A stretch of DNA of 64,000 bases from Thalassia testudinum (lineage: Eukaryota > Streptophyta > Magnoliopsida > Alismatales > Hydrocharitaceae): the NCBI GenBank assembly GCA_037157565.1, contig JAZHRO010000013.1, forward strand, positions 37,762,501 to 37,826,500, written 5' to 3'. The notes under the pieces are model-generated. The model was given only the letters and a program-made list of their open reading frames with translations, was not told the DNA's origin and did no database searches. The translations under genes and the position numbers were made by a program. Shown here piece after piece: positions 11,946 to 23,615 of this stretch (the stretch's first letter is position 1; each line of letters starts with the position of its first letter).

Positions 11946-14160
11946 CCCTTCCATTTTGAAGCTTTGTCTCCTATCATCTCTTAATGTCATTAATTTTTGT
12001 CTGATCCAATCAATTAACCCGCATAATGGAGATACTCTTTCTTCAGAAATCGATGCATCAAAGGACCCACTCAAGTTGTTTGAGATATAATATCGTTGGG
12101 CATCACAAGAAAATGTATGTCTGCTCCACCTCTTGATATTGTGTAGGTATTCAGATGCCATGCTATTGACCTTTTGAATTTCATTCATGTAATGTATGTA
12201 ATGCTTCACATCGAAAGCTCTTGCAGCATTCCAAACCAATTGATCCAATTCTTCACCAGGATGCATCTTCTTGAAATTCTTATGCACATCTCTCATGCAA
12301 GTTCTATGTTCTGCTGCTGAGTAATAAATACAAGTAGCCTCCACCAAACCCTTCTGAGCATCGGTGATGATCGTTAGGCCTTTTTCTTCATCAAATCCAA
12401 TTGATTGATTCCCTCAGATAATTCATAAACCAACTCCAGGAAGGAGTGGATTCATCTTCCATAACAGTAAATGCAACTGGGAATAAACCATTCTACCATC
12501 CAATGCTGTCACAGCAAGTAATGTCCCCAGATACTTTTCTTTTAGATGACAACCATCCAGCCCAATAAAAGGCCCACAACCATTTAAAAATGCATCTATG
12601 CATGCTTTAAAGGCTACAAACACCCTCAAAAATGCATCATCTGGTTCAGCCATGAAGTGTATCACCCTACCCAAAATCCTTAACTTCAATTCACAGACCA
12701 AAGATGGTAACCTCTCACATCATATGACAAATCAACCTTCCTAAAAGTTCAATCCATAGCCTCATTCCTTCCTCTGTAAATCCTCTTATATGGTAGGCAG
12801 ATGGAATAATCCTCAAATATCCTGTCGGAGCTATCCTTACAAGTCATTCCTAGTTTCTCTCTCAATCACCTACATGCAAGGTTTACAATTCAATCTTGTG
12901 TTTGCCATTTTATTGCCTACTAAACTCACAGAAGCACAAGAGTGTTGAGGTTGGGGTGCTTTGATCTGAAATCTAGCACCCTCATCCAACCTAGAAGCAT
13001 GAATTCTCCAGTTGCATTCTATATTAAAACATCTAGCAGTAACTCTGCGTTGGTTTCTCTTTATGTACCTCAATTTAAAACCATTTTTGATGCAGTGAGT
13101 GGCAAGAGAATGTCTGAAAGCCTTGATATCTGGGAACATCTGTCCTACTCACAATCTTGTGCCATTAACAATCAATTATGCAAATCCACCATCAAAATCA
13201 CATACATCTGCATCTGAATCAGCAATATCATCTGACAGTTCATCATAATCTTACCCAACATGTGTCTGATCAGTTCTTTCATCCGCCGCAACATAGTCTG
13301 TATCACTTGGTTTATCAGTTCACTCATCAAAATTGTTGTCAAATATAAATCTGCTAGGTGTGGATGTAATTCTCCATGTGGGTCTGCTAGCTTAGCTTTG
13401 ATGTTGCTTTTCTCTAACAGCCCTTTCTTGACAATTTCTTGGCTCTGCTGTTCCTGCACTTCCACCACTCCTCTAACATGATCCACAACCCTCTCTCTAG
13501 TCTGGGTCTCTTCAACACCCCCCCATCTGCCCTCCTTCCTATTCCCCCTATCTCTTCCATCTGATCCCTTCAACTCCCCCGACTTGGCCTCCTTCCACTA
13601 CCCCCATCTCTCCCATCTCCCCCCCACAACTCCCCCCATTTGGCCCCCTTCCACTCCCCTCATCTCTCCCATCTGGCCCCTTACCCCCTGCTCCCCAACA
13701 TCAGGTCCTTCAGTCTCCACATCAGCCACTGCTTCCTCCAACCTTGAATTCCCCAAATCTTTGTACCCTATCCTCTTCACTTCAGCCATCTCTCTGAGTT
13801 TATCTCCACAAGTTAAAGAGTCAATATCAGTGAATGTAACCACCAACTCAACCATACTACCATCCATATGTTGATTAAACATTTGCATCATTTTCTTCGC
13901 ATTGCTCACTTCAATATACTTTGAAACAGTTGCTTTGGAATCCTTATAGCGTAAAAACTTAACTGAGGAAGCACCCCAAGGAAGTACCAATGCAAGATCA
14001 TTGCATAGATCAAACCAGGAGCTCACATATGGATCCATAGGATTGTCTTTTGCTGCCCAAGAATATATTTCTCCCCTTGGCCACCATGTGACCCCTTGGA
14101 TTGGCCTCCATATTTAACATAGATGGAGAGAGTACCATCTTTCCCCTTGTACCAAGCCAT
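11946..14160 (-). pseudogene. MULE transposase, N-terminal part (DNA-binding domain and DDE core)
   Basis: Reading 14160 to 11946, a start codon (14158-14160) opens about 40 residues. A frameshift near 14040 leads into the 13598-14038 segment, which begins MDPYVSSWFDLC. An acidic Asp-rich linker follows (about 13400-13200, with stops). The DBD_Tnp_Mut domain (12870-13139) has FxxxxxFRHSLATHCIKNGF and the CxxxCxWRIHAS core ending in QHSC. The catalytic core starts with FIGLDGCHLK (first Asp, in 12423-12701), breaks by frameshift near 12490, and continues with IITDAQKGLVEAT (second Asp, about 12345-12380) after another frameshift. It then runs through AEHRTCMRDVHKNF to WIRQKLM (11913-12347). 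The usual ESFN-like motif reads SGSFD, so the probable third catalytic residue (Glu) has become Gly. The reading stops at the LINE boundary. In the family this protein cuts and pastes MULE DNA in the nucleus. Confidence 0.85.
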
Positions 14161-15679
14161 CCTACAATTCACACAAAAAAAAAAGTGAGAATGCAAGCAC
14201 TAAATGCAAGAAAAGCACACACAGAGTTTATTGCATTGAGTCCAAGATCATATAGATACCAAACTCAATACTAAAACTTATTCAGCCCAACCTGAACTGC
14301 TAATCATACACAAATAATAACAACCTAGCTGAAAATAGTATGTCTAACTTGCACGCACATCCTACCATCCACATCAGTAGTTGCAAGCATTTTGTTCAAC
14401 CATCTCTGCCTTGCGAAACAAGGAAAATTTCCTTAAATTGAGAACCTTAATTACATGTTCCAACCCTCCTATTTTTCTGCTTAAGTGGATGTAATAGTCT
14501 TATACCCCTGCAAGCGAAACAATTTTCCAGGACATGTGTTTGTACCTTTAGTACAAGTTACAAGCCCAACTTAACAAAATGCAGGCCCAACAAAACTGTG
14601 TAAGTCGAATTAGCACATAAAATAAGACTAAAGGAACAGTGATCATTTCTAGAAGAATGGATTAAATTTGATTAATCTATGGGATCTGTGTGTAGCAACA
14701 TTTCACAATAGTCATATTGCCATAAAAGACAATATTCATCCAAGCCAATCATTGTAGAATCGGAACTAAACCATCTTCAAAAATAACAGACTTTGGCCTA
14801 CACATCTAGTGATAGAAGTGCCAGTGATCAACATGAAAAACAGCTACGTCACCCAAGTAGGCTCCCTACTCGATGGGGGCACCACTTTGTTATTCCCAAC
14901 CCACTTAAATAATCTAGTAAACAATAAATCTGTCACCCAATATATAAAAGATCTGATCTTTTATCTTTAGTAAAGATTAACTATGTATGTCATCCATTAT
15001 TTGTGAAAGCGAGGAGTTGGTCATTGAACTTACTTATCCTTGGCCCTTCGTTAAACGTACATTCAAATTCAAACAGCCACTCAAATAAAAGCAGAGAACA
15101 ACAAAACCTTGCCTTCAACAATCAATTACATTCCACTTCCTTCCAGATTGGATCAAAGGCCAACAAAACCATCACAGTCTTTACCTTCTTTGGTTGTGGT
15201 AAATCAAATTACAGAGGCAATAGTTTCGAAAACTACTTGAAAGAATAAACAGATTAATTTAGAAGCTGAAACCACTAAACTTGATAGAGATTGTGCATGT
15301 CACCGATAAGATGCCTAAGGCGATACATATGACGAAGATTAAAGACACCATCTTTTTATCTACCACACACAGCAACAACATTCTTGCGATCACTTCTTTG
15401 ACAACTTGCATTGATTTAACAAAAAAAAAAAAAGGCCCAAAACTGCAATGCACGATAACGATAACGATCCCCCTAAAGATGCCAACTGGAAACGAGATAA
15501 AAATGGAATCTTAGGAAGGGGGGATTTTATCCTTTGGAAATTGTACAGAACAAACACAGTGTCATGTCCGAGGGTTAGGACACGAAACATGTCAAATCAA
15601 TCAAGAAGGATTGCTGACATGAATCCTTAACCAAATATAAGTGTGCGAGCGGCTACTGACCTCTGTACGATCAATCGAC
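14161..15679. other. non-coding region, probable MULE 5' leader intron
   Basis: On the minus strand this lies between a candidate 5' leader exon (15680-15945) and the start codon at 14160, and ends in a T-rich splice-acceptor-like tract. Short frames at 15259-15453 and 15390-15590 (minus) are hydrophobic (VSLIFVICIALGILSVTC) but overlap in different frames and match no family I know, so they are not called. Confidence 0.4.
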
Positions 15680-15945
15680 CCTCACAAAACCAGCAGCAAC
15701 TTCCTTTCCTTGGGGAAGGGGGTGGAACTTCTAGGGTTTATATTTGTGGAGTGCGTCGGAGATGTCCGATCGAGAGCAAGTGCGGAGAACGAGCGAGATG
15801 AGGGGGAAGGTGGTCGGTACGATCGAGAGGAGAGGGTGGCGGCGAGTACGATCGAGAGGAGGCGGAGGCCTTTCGCGAGAGGGTTCGATCGAGAGGGTGC
15901 AGAGCGGGAAGTGGTGGCGGGCATGACACTGGTCAACCTCAATTA
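15680..15945 (-). promoter_or_regulatory. candidate 5' leader of the MULE gene
   Basis: On the minus strand this GC-richer block is made of CT-rich sequence with repeated CGATCG/TCTCGATCG units and contains AAACCCTAG, a telo-box-like motif common in leaders of expressed plant genes. A possible splice donor (AG-GTCAGTAG) lies at its downstream end. The location upstream of a splice acceptor next to the transposase start is consistent with a transcribed leader. No TATA box was identified with confidence. An alternative is a captured host 5' end. Confidence 0.35.
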
Positions 15946-15959
15946 TCCGAGTAAATAGG

Positions 15960-17354
15960 TCATTTGTTTTGTGTTATTTAGGTTATGCGTTGAGTTAAAG
16001 ATTCAAATTGTAAAATTTATATAATTTTTGGATTAACGGATGGATCTAACATATATAATTTGAATTATACAAATAACTTAAATCTAAATGTGAATGAACT
16101 TAATCTGCCTTATTTATTATATTGGTTGGATAGGTTAAATGCGTAAATGGGTTCAGATTTATAAGTGTGATTTTCTTTTTATTTTTTTTTTAAGTTAAGT
16201 TGAACGTATAGGTTGCGTTCAGAGAACTCAAGTCGAATCTGACTTATTTACTTAAATATGTTAAATGAGTTTGGATCTATTTAAATTAATCAAATATGGG
16301 TTGGGTTCTGATATGTTATTTAAGTTGGGTTCGAATCAGATTAGATGAGTTAAAATTGTATTGAGAACCTTATGTAATATATACACTGTAACTAATTTTA
16401 TATTTTGGATATACAATGTTACTTCACACGTTTAGCTCTTAGGTATTACCTTTTCGAAAATATATTATCTTATTTATTGCTGCTTTCTATGTGAAATCTT
16501 TTTGGTCACCCGTAAAAAGACTAATTTGGCACTTCTTAAATTAAGAAAAAATTAGGATATATCCAAGGATAACAGGAATGCATCACAAAGTATGTGGAAT
16601 CATCGTTTAAAAACTCAGTAGTTCATATACATTTTAAAAAGTAAATATCATAAGTGATATATGTTGTATTACATCGATGAAATTAAAGAAATTATCGATT
16701 ATATTCACTCATTATATTTAATTCGGAATTGAATCCACCAGGAAGGAAAAGTTCTACTTATGAGGAGAGGCCCATGAAGCTCAAATAAGCCCTCAAATTT
16801 GGGCCAAAGAGAGAATCAACCCAAGAAATGCCCTCACCCCCCCCCCTACCCCAGGATTGCCCGAGGAGGCTCCCTGTCTTGTCCTTCCCACCCGATTCGC
16901 TTGATACTCGGGCTGCACAGCCTGCAAGGAAGATTGGAGATAGCTGCTTGATTGCCCAGTCATGCTCGATGGTGCCAAGTGGGAATCAAAGGTGACAGCA
17001 CGAGGAATGAGGTGACAAAGCAAACAACGATGCGACAACTTCAAATACAAAGCAAAATAGGAACGACTATGCTCCCATATGAGGTAGTTTTTACAAGTCA
17101 CATTTGATAAGTCAACTACCAACTTTCCTATTTCCTCCCACATGGGGCATCTAGAAAATTCGCCACATGCATGTAACTACATGATTGACGAATTAAGATA
17201 GAGACGTGCAATCGATGGCCTATTAAAATAACCCATAATTAGTCATGAGCTCAAAGATTTAAAACATTGCATATAATACTTCTAAATAAAAATGCAAATG
17301 TGTCATGCCAATTCCTCTCATGTTGGATTAAAATGGAAAAGGTCATATGGAATT
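15960..17354. other. AT-rich intergenic DNA with degenerate TTGGGTT-type words
   Basis: About 15960-16370 is built from repeated short words such as GGTTGGGTTC, GTTAAATGAGT and TTTAAATTAATC. Similar words on the opposite strand fill 57180-57540, so this may be an old dispersed repeat. The rest (16370-17354) shows no supported gene. A minus-strand frame at 16793-17143 has no recognisable motif. Confidence 0.4.
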
Positions 17355-18170
17355 TTCTTGAGAGTGGTATGGGCTCAAACCCAAGCCTAATTAAGAGAAG
17401 GTGGTCTTCATAACTTATCACATATAAGTCTAATAGATTCAAGGTAATTACTTCAAATGCTTATGTTTAAGTTGTCAAGCAATAATTATTGATCCTTTAT
17501 ATTTCACCATTCAATTTCATGAGTTTCCATGTGTTATTATTTTTAGAATATGATAACCTTCTTCACTTGAAATTTTGACATGCTCGTGAGGAATGTTTCT
17601 TCAATTAATCGATTGCAATGCAATGTGAGATTTTAAGTGGCTCATACAAAATTTTGAGGTAACTCATACCATCACTTTTATGGTGTAGTACTTAGTAATT
17701 AGTTCTACACAACACTTAGTTTCAATATTTCCGATTGATTCATGGCTTCAATATTATTTGTAATGACCTAAACCTAAACTCGGGCCTAATTGAGAGAAAC
17801 TGGTTTTGATAACTTATTGGATATGAGCCTAGGCAAATGGACCTAAAACAACCATCCTTAATGCTTAAGTTCAAGTTTCCAAGTAATAATTCTCAATCCT
17901 TTGTAACTTAGTACTACTTAATTTTATGAGTATTCCATGTGAGATTACCTTTAAGATATTAAAATGATATCGTTTGTAATAACTTGAACTTAAACCCAAG
18001 CTTGATTGAAAAATCTATCCTTAACAACTTGTCAAACATAAGCTCTATGGAACAAGGCAACTATCGAAAATGCATAAATGTAATTCTCAATCCTTTATAT
18101 CTCACTACTTCATTTCATGAGTTTTCCATGTGAAATCATTTTTAAGATATCATAGATACGAAATCACAAA
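17355..18170 (+). repeat. three degenerate tandem copies of a roughly 200-bp unit
   Basis: Three copies start near 17360, 17760 and 17980. Each has a block like CTCAAACCCAAGCCTAATTGAGAGAA, then TAACTTATC-ATATAAGTCT, then AATGCTTA-GTT-AAGT, AATCCTTTATAT and a CATTTCATGAGTTTTCCATGTG block. The copies differ by many substitutions and small gaps. A fainter copy may lie at 20260-20460, and the minus strand at 55290-55740 has two more-diverged blocks of similar design. No coding sequence. The class is unknown. Confidence 0.6.
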
Positions 18171-20684
18171 GAATACATGGCACTCTTAAATAGAAATTGG
18201 AAAGAGATATAACTTCAATCAGCTCCTTTGAGAATTATAAGAATTTGGCATAGGATTAGGGGAGTGATCTATATTATATCATCTTGCTTCGATTCTCATT
18301 CCTCTCCTTTTCCATAAACAAAAGTAGGTCAGTTTCTTCTCCGATGAAGTATACAACTACTCAAACAACAAAAACATCACCCTACTTGATGGCCTCCAAA
18401 GATTTTGTGGGGACGTGAGAAGTACAAATCACATCTCTCCTCCCCATTTGATTGTAAAGTTGTCAAAAAAGGTTGTTGACGCATCCCTTTCATAGAAGAA
18501 AAATGTTGGTTCCTGATGGACATAGCTACCAAAGTTTCATGTGGAAGAATCTTCTTCCTTTAGGTTGAAATGTCTTGTATCTGCCATAGGCTGTGCCAAA
18601 CAGTATTATTTTTCCTTCAGTTGTGCTTTGTGTCCATTGACCTCCTCCTCTCCCTCATTTGCTATTGCTTTAGAGATTTTGACATCTGCAAGTGTTGTCT
18701 TCAGATCTCCATCTTTTCAACAATTTAAATATCTCTATGCAAGTACCAAACAATGTTATGCAATATATAGCAGCTTTAGTCTCTAATTAGACCCCACTTA
18801 ACCATAATATAACCTTCTATCAAGTCAATGGATTTCACAGGCAGAAGTTGGATTTGCAGTTTTATGCAATATTTTTCACGACAGCCTTTTTTTTTAAGGT
18901 TCATACTTAAAAAGTTATTATAATAATTTCTACTGTGATCACCATCACATCTAACTCTATTCACCTCTTCCGCCAACTTTATCTCGACTACAATTCATCA
19001 TACTGCACGTCAACCTAAGGGCTTCTTCGAAAATGATGCTTCTCAAAGGAGGAAAAAAGAAACCTCCATTCTCCCTCGTAGCAGCAGTGTTCCGGATTGC
19101 TTGGAAACAACTATGTTCACGTGATTTAATTTTTCAAACAACTTCAAAGGTAAAAACATTCTTAAAAATGGTATAGAAGTTTTTTCTTCGTAGATTATCC
19201 ATCCATTTTCTAAGAAATGGCTCACATACATTGGACCAACAATTTATAATCTTAATTACTCATATTGCCTGCTTTAGAATTGACGAGATGTAAAAAATAT
19301 ATTTTACGGTGCATCTTGTAAATGTGATGTAACGGTATAAAATTATTTTAAATTAATATAAAATGATTATAGAATAATTTTATAATATTATAAAATGACT
19401 ATATATCAATGTAAAATAATTTAGATGATTTTATATTAATATAAAATAATATATTTATATTTTTTTATATTATAAAATATGTTAACTTTTATATTTTTGT
19501 GTTCATATCTTTTAAGATATTTGGAAGGAAGTATTGAGAATACATTTTAAAGCTACAAAAATGAACCTTTAGATCCGTAGGAAACTTCAATCTTTTGAAT
19601 CGAATCTCAGTATTTTGTTATATAGCCTTTGACGTGCATCTATAATTTTTAAATTGATATTTGCATACCATTGAACGGTCAAGTAGGACCAACAATTCGA
19701 CCTCAATAGTCCTTTTTATAAATGAAATAATGGTGCCTTTTGGCTTTGAAAAACAGAAAAAAGAAACCTCGCTTGTGGATAGAATTCACTGTTGGTTTTG
19801 GACTACAAGTTCTTAATCGATTTCTTTATAATCTATAGACATGAAAATAATATTTTTCGTCCAATATGTTGTTAAGTTTCATAATTTATTAAGTACTATT
19901 TATCTCTATGTTATATCATTAAATGTGAGTACATGATATTGCGGCTCTACAAGAGGATTTTGCGAGAATGAGGAAATTGTTGAAATTTTGAGACATTGAA
20001 GGAGGCTGAGAAGAGTCGATGAAAGAGAGCATTTTGTTAAAGCATGTACCAAATGAGTGATACCAAGTCTTTTCAATAGTTCCTTTTTCCAATGCACCAA
20101 CATTGAGTTTATTTAGTTTAAATTTTTTGTAATTGAACCAAAATTGTGACTTTGATCTTTTGAGTTAATAATGTTTTGACGAAATCCAAAGCGAAACATG
20201 TGTTGTATCTTTAATCCAAGTATTGCGTTGAAAAATCTTAACTTGATGTAATCTATTTGTGACAATATGGATTTAGATTTAATTTTAATTGAAAAAAATT
20301 ATTCTTGATAATTTATTGAATACTATTAATCTAACAGATCCAAAATAATTATAAAAAATATTCTAAGTCAAAATTGTCAAGTGATCATTTTTAATTATTT
20401 ATATTTCATTACTTATTTTCATAAATTTCTTATATATAACTATATTAAAATGTATTACACTGTCTAAGTGTATTTTTGTATGATCAACGGCTATGATCAT
20501 AATTGTTCACCCATAAATATAAGTCATACATCCCAACTTTAGAAGTGCTTAAAATCAATCCAATTTGACTTATGGAACCAATAATTTATAAGTTTAATTG
20601 GATTATAGATGGTTGTAATTATTGTAATTATTACATACCACACTTAGTTTATAGCACCAACATACTACCCAACTATAGTGTTGC
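18171..20684. other. AT-rich intergenic DNA, no gene recognised
   Basis: Short open frames occur (for example 18541-18786 and 19906-20103) but none has a recognisable domain or gene-like context. The part at 19290-19500 is rich in ATAAAATGATTATA-type words, loosely like the repeat at 960-1735. The right end (GTTGC, 20680-20684) is the would-be target site of the element that starts at 20685. Confidence 0.5.
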
Positions 20685-21199
20685 TGTTATGACCCCAGCA
20701 TCAAACACCGTTTAAGACGTCTGGGAGTTGGTTCAGACGTCTGGTCAGACGTCTGGAAGCCTTCCCAGACGTCCGAAAATTAATTTTTTCGACGTACGGG
20801 TTCGCGCCTGCGCGCGCTGAACCGCCGCCCCCTTTCTTCTCTTTCTTTCCTCCCTGCAGGCACAGCCTTCTTTCTCTCTCTCCCCACGGCACCTTCAAAT
20901 ACACCCCCTCTCCTCTCCCTCACCATCACTCCACCGCCTTCTTCTTCTTCTTCTCCTTCTTCCTGTTAGCGTGAGGGTGAGCGGGCGAGGGTAGCAGCTG
21001 CTACCGTGAGTGCGCAGGGAGGAGGGGTGCAGCGAGAGGGAGGGAGTTGGAGCGCGAGGGTGCGGGCTCGCTAGAGCAGCCAGGGCCGGCCGGCGGGCGC
21101 GCAGTAAGAGCTTGACGCTGGGGAGGTGTTGCTGCAGCTCAGGCAGCAGGCGAGCGCGTGCGGCACGGCCGTGCGCAGCAGGCGGAGGGCGAGGAGGTC

Positions 21200-21228
21200 C
21201 TGATTCTGGGAAAATTTCCCAGAATCAG
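21200..21228. promoter_or_regulatory. palindrome in the outer LTR
   Basis: Two 14-base perfect inverted arms (CTGATTCTGGGAAA and its complement) flank one central base. The same site in the 3' LTR (28987-29015) has a single mismatch. It lies inside the GACGTC-rich part of the LTR. Function unknown. It could be a protein-binding dyad or an RNA hairpin. Confidence 0.7.
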
Positions 21229-21916
21229 ACGCCTAGACATACGTCCATACGACGCGGGAGACGTCTGAAGGAAGGTCAAGATGTCTGAAAGATACGATAT
21301 TTTCCTTCCCTTCTTCTTTCTCGTGTACGGCCATGCTGCCGTTTCGCCGAAGGGTTCTACCTCGTTTTCGTGTTGAAGGACGGTCGCGTATGCGTGCAGG
21401 TCTCGTTCGGGAAGGCACAAGGGCACGCCCTCCCACACAAATCGGACGTCTGGACACAACACTAGACGACGGAGAGGGTCTTTAGACGTCTGGAAAGACG
21501 GTCGGACGTCTGGAAACTAAGTCCAGATGATTCAGCGGGATTCTGGATATCTGAAGGACCGCGCAGTAACAAGGTATGACCTGAACCGTTGTTTAAGACG
21601 TCTGGAAGATGTTCCAGACGTCTGATTTTTGCCAGACTTGTCGTTTTTGACCCGTTTAGGGTCCGTTCGAAGTCCGTTTTCTGCGTTTCAAGTTTCGTTC
21701 TTCTCAGAATTAGTTCCTCTACCTATTTACAATATTGGTATCCTATTCTGAGTAGTTCCTTGTGTTGATCCTTATGTCAGGACCCCGTTCCGTTGCGGCT
21801 CTAGTGGTTACGGAGGCGCGTGGGCTTGCCGATCAATTCCCCAGTACTCCTGGTTTTGCGGGTAGAGTGGCTCCCTTTAAATATTTACCAACATTTATAC
21901 ACTTGTGATGTAATTA

Positions 21917-22060
21917 ATAGATTCTAAGGTATGGCATGAACCTTAGGATTGAAAAACTAGATTGAATGATAGATCCTAAGGTATGGCATGAATCGTAGAA
22001 CTGGAAAACTAGATTAAATGATAGATCCTAAGGTGTGGCATGAACCCTACGAACAAAAAA
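21917..22060 (+). repeat. three-copy 52-bp tandem repeat inside the outer LTR
   Basis: Copies begin at 21917, 21969 and 22021 with ATAGATYCTAAGGTRTGGCA and continue TGAA(C/T)C(C/G)..GGAAAACTAGAT. The same array is present in the 3' LTR (about 29704-29840), so it predates insertion of the element. Confidence 0.8.
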
Positions 22061-23432
22061 CACCGAAACAAATGTCGCGAATATATGAATTGCAGTCTTG
22101 GAAAAGTAAAAAGAAAAATGATAATTGTCTGTAATTGAATAATAGTTGCTTGTTTATGAATGATATTAACTGTTGAGAACATGAGCTATATGAGAATAAA
22201 GCTGAAATGATGAAACCTAAATTGGCTTAGTTAAAGAAATATGAGCATGAACCCTAAGGGGAATTTAGAGTAGAACTCCTGAGAGGTGAATGGAATAGAA
22301 TTGGGGAAGTGAGCTGGCCCTTGAGTACGGAGTACCAAGGAGAGCGACTGTTCCCCTGTTTAGTGCAGAGCGAAGCTAGCTGCCCCAGGGACCCAGGGTT
22401 AGGTCTGGCCACTTTGTACCGACTTTTGACCGTCGCGTACACAGTACCGGGGAGAGCTACTAGTGTAGGGAGAGCACTAGCCACCCCACGGGCCCTGAGG
22501 TTCGGCTAGCTCTCCTACACCGACTTGTTGGCCCACTGGGCAAACCAAGGTAGTCAGGCAAGGGTACGCGGACCGTGAAGGGGCAAGACCCCTGTTTGGT
22601 TACTATGGAGGGGCTGGACCCCTGTTACTGAGAGGGCTCTACCCTATGCTGATCCCGTGCTGCGCCTTGGTGCGTACCCGTTAACGGAAACGATTGACCG
22701 CGTGCCAGTGCGAGGTAGCTACCCGTGCGTTTATCGCGCGTGCCGTAGTCACTGTTACGTCTGTCAGTGACGTTGGGGTGATTGACTGAGAGTAGGACCA
22801 CCACAGGGGACTCCCCGGCCAGGAGAGCACCACGTGTTACTTCTACTTTTCGGAAAAGACTGCAATCAAGATCGTTCCCATGAGGAACATTCGAGATCAA
22901 GAGAAAGATCTGAGGAATAATTCAAGAATGGGTAGATGGAAAAAAATAAAGAAAGAGATTAAAAATAACAGCTACTGTCCACCTTATTATTTTTCTTAGC
23001 TTTTGGTTGCCACTCTACTCAGCGTTTCGCAGACGTGTCACCTTTGTCACCTTTTCAGGACCAGGTGTTGAGCAGCCAGAGCCAGCGGCTGCAGAGGGAG
23101 TTGGACGTAGTAGAGCCCAGTAGTCTTACTTGTGTAGTACCTACTGTACCATTTCTTTTGTGTAGTGAGTATTTTTTTGTTACCACTGTACTCTTCTATT
23201 GTAAGCATCATGTTTATGTACCTGTTATTTCTCTATTGTTGTGGTGATGTGTACGGTAGTAGTTCTTTTCTCTACTGCTGTATTCTGTTACTGCTAGTTA
23301 TAGACATGGTGAATGTGGTTTATTTTGCTGCTCTTTTGGTTACTTTCTCGTTGGACGACTGGGTCTTGGGATCAGTCGAGTCAGTCTGATTCTCATGTCT
23401 CGTAGGGATTCGGAAATCGGGTCGTAACAAGA

Positions 23433-23447
23433 TGGTATCACAGTAAG
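23433..23447 (+). other. primer-binding site of the outer element
   Basis: TGGTATCACAGTAAG lies three bases after the 5' LTR. It resembles TGGTATCAGAGC, the site complementary to initiator Met-tRNA that Ty3/gypsy chromoviruses use to prime minus-strand synthesis, with the change G to C in the tenth base. Confidence 0.8.
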
Positions 23448-23615
23448 GTCGTCCCGAGAAGTGAACCAACTGACTGGAAAATAACCAATTCACATGCCTT
23501 TAACTAGAGTAGCCACCACAACGTATCTTTTGACATCGGTTCTTAGACTTCTCCACTTGACATCAATTCATATTGACGTCTTTTTCTGTTCCGTGTTTGC
23601 GTCTCCTTGCAGGAG

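Larger units (their letters stand above)
5454..14160 (-). mobile_element. Mutator-like (MULE, mudrA-type) transposase locus split by a LINE
   Basis: On the minus strand the locus runs from a start codon at 14158-14160 to a stop at 5454-5456 and shows the domain order of plant mudrA-like transposases. That order is the N-terminal MULE region, an acidic linker, the DBD_Tnp_Mut domain, the DDE catalytic core, a SWIM zinc finger, a zinc knuckle and a C-terminal AT-hook. A plus-strand LINE (about 6234-11945) separates the N-terminal and C-terminal parts. Just before the start codon on the minus strand is a T-rich tract ending in TTGTAG, a good splice acceptor, so a 5' leader intron is likely. Several frameshifts and stops make the locus non-functional. 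The terminal inverted repeats were not found, so the true element is longer than the coordinates given. Confidence 0.85.
20685..23429 (+). repeat. 5' LTR of the outer Ty3/gypsy element
   Basis: It starts TGTTATGACC and ends GGGTCGTAACA, giving short inverted ends TGTTA/TAACA, and is about 2.75 kb. It aligns with 28459-30222 plus 43948-44606. It holds ten GACGTC palindromes in its first 940 bases, a CT-rich tract (20820-20965), a near-perfect palindrome at 21200-21228, a three-copy 52-bp tandem repeat (from 21917) and a GC-rich end. A weak TATA-like CTTCAAATACACCCC near 20893 aligns with a better TATTTAAACCCC in the related fragment at 62870. Confidence 0.92.

Noticed and set aside
21010..21462. 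GC-rich frames in the outer LTR on both strands (and 28682-29379)
   Set aside because: The same frames recur in both LTRs with different lengths and carry only Arg/Ala-rich low complexity. They are LTR sequence.
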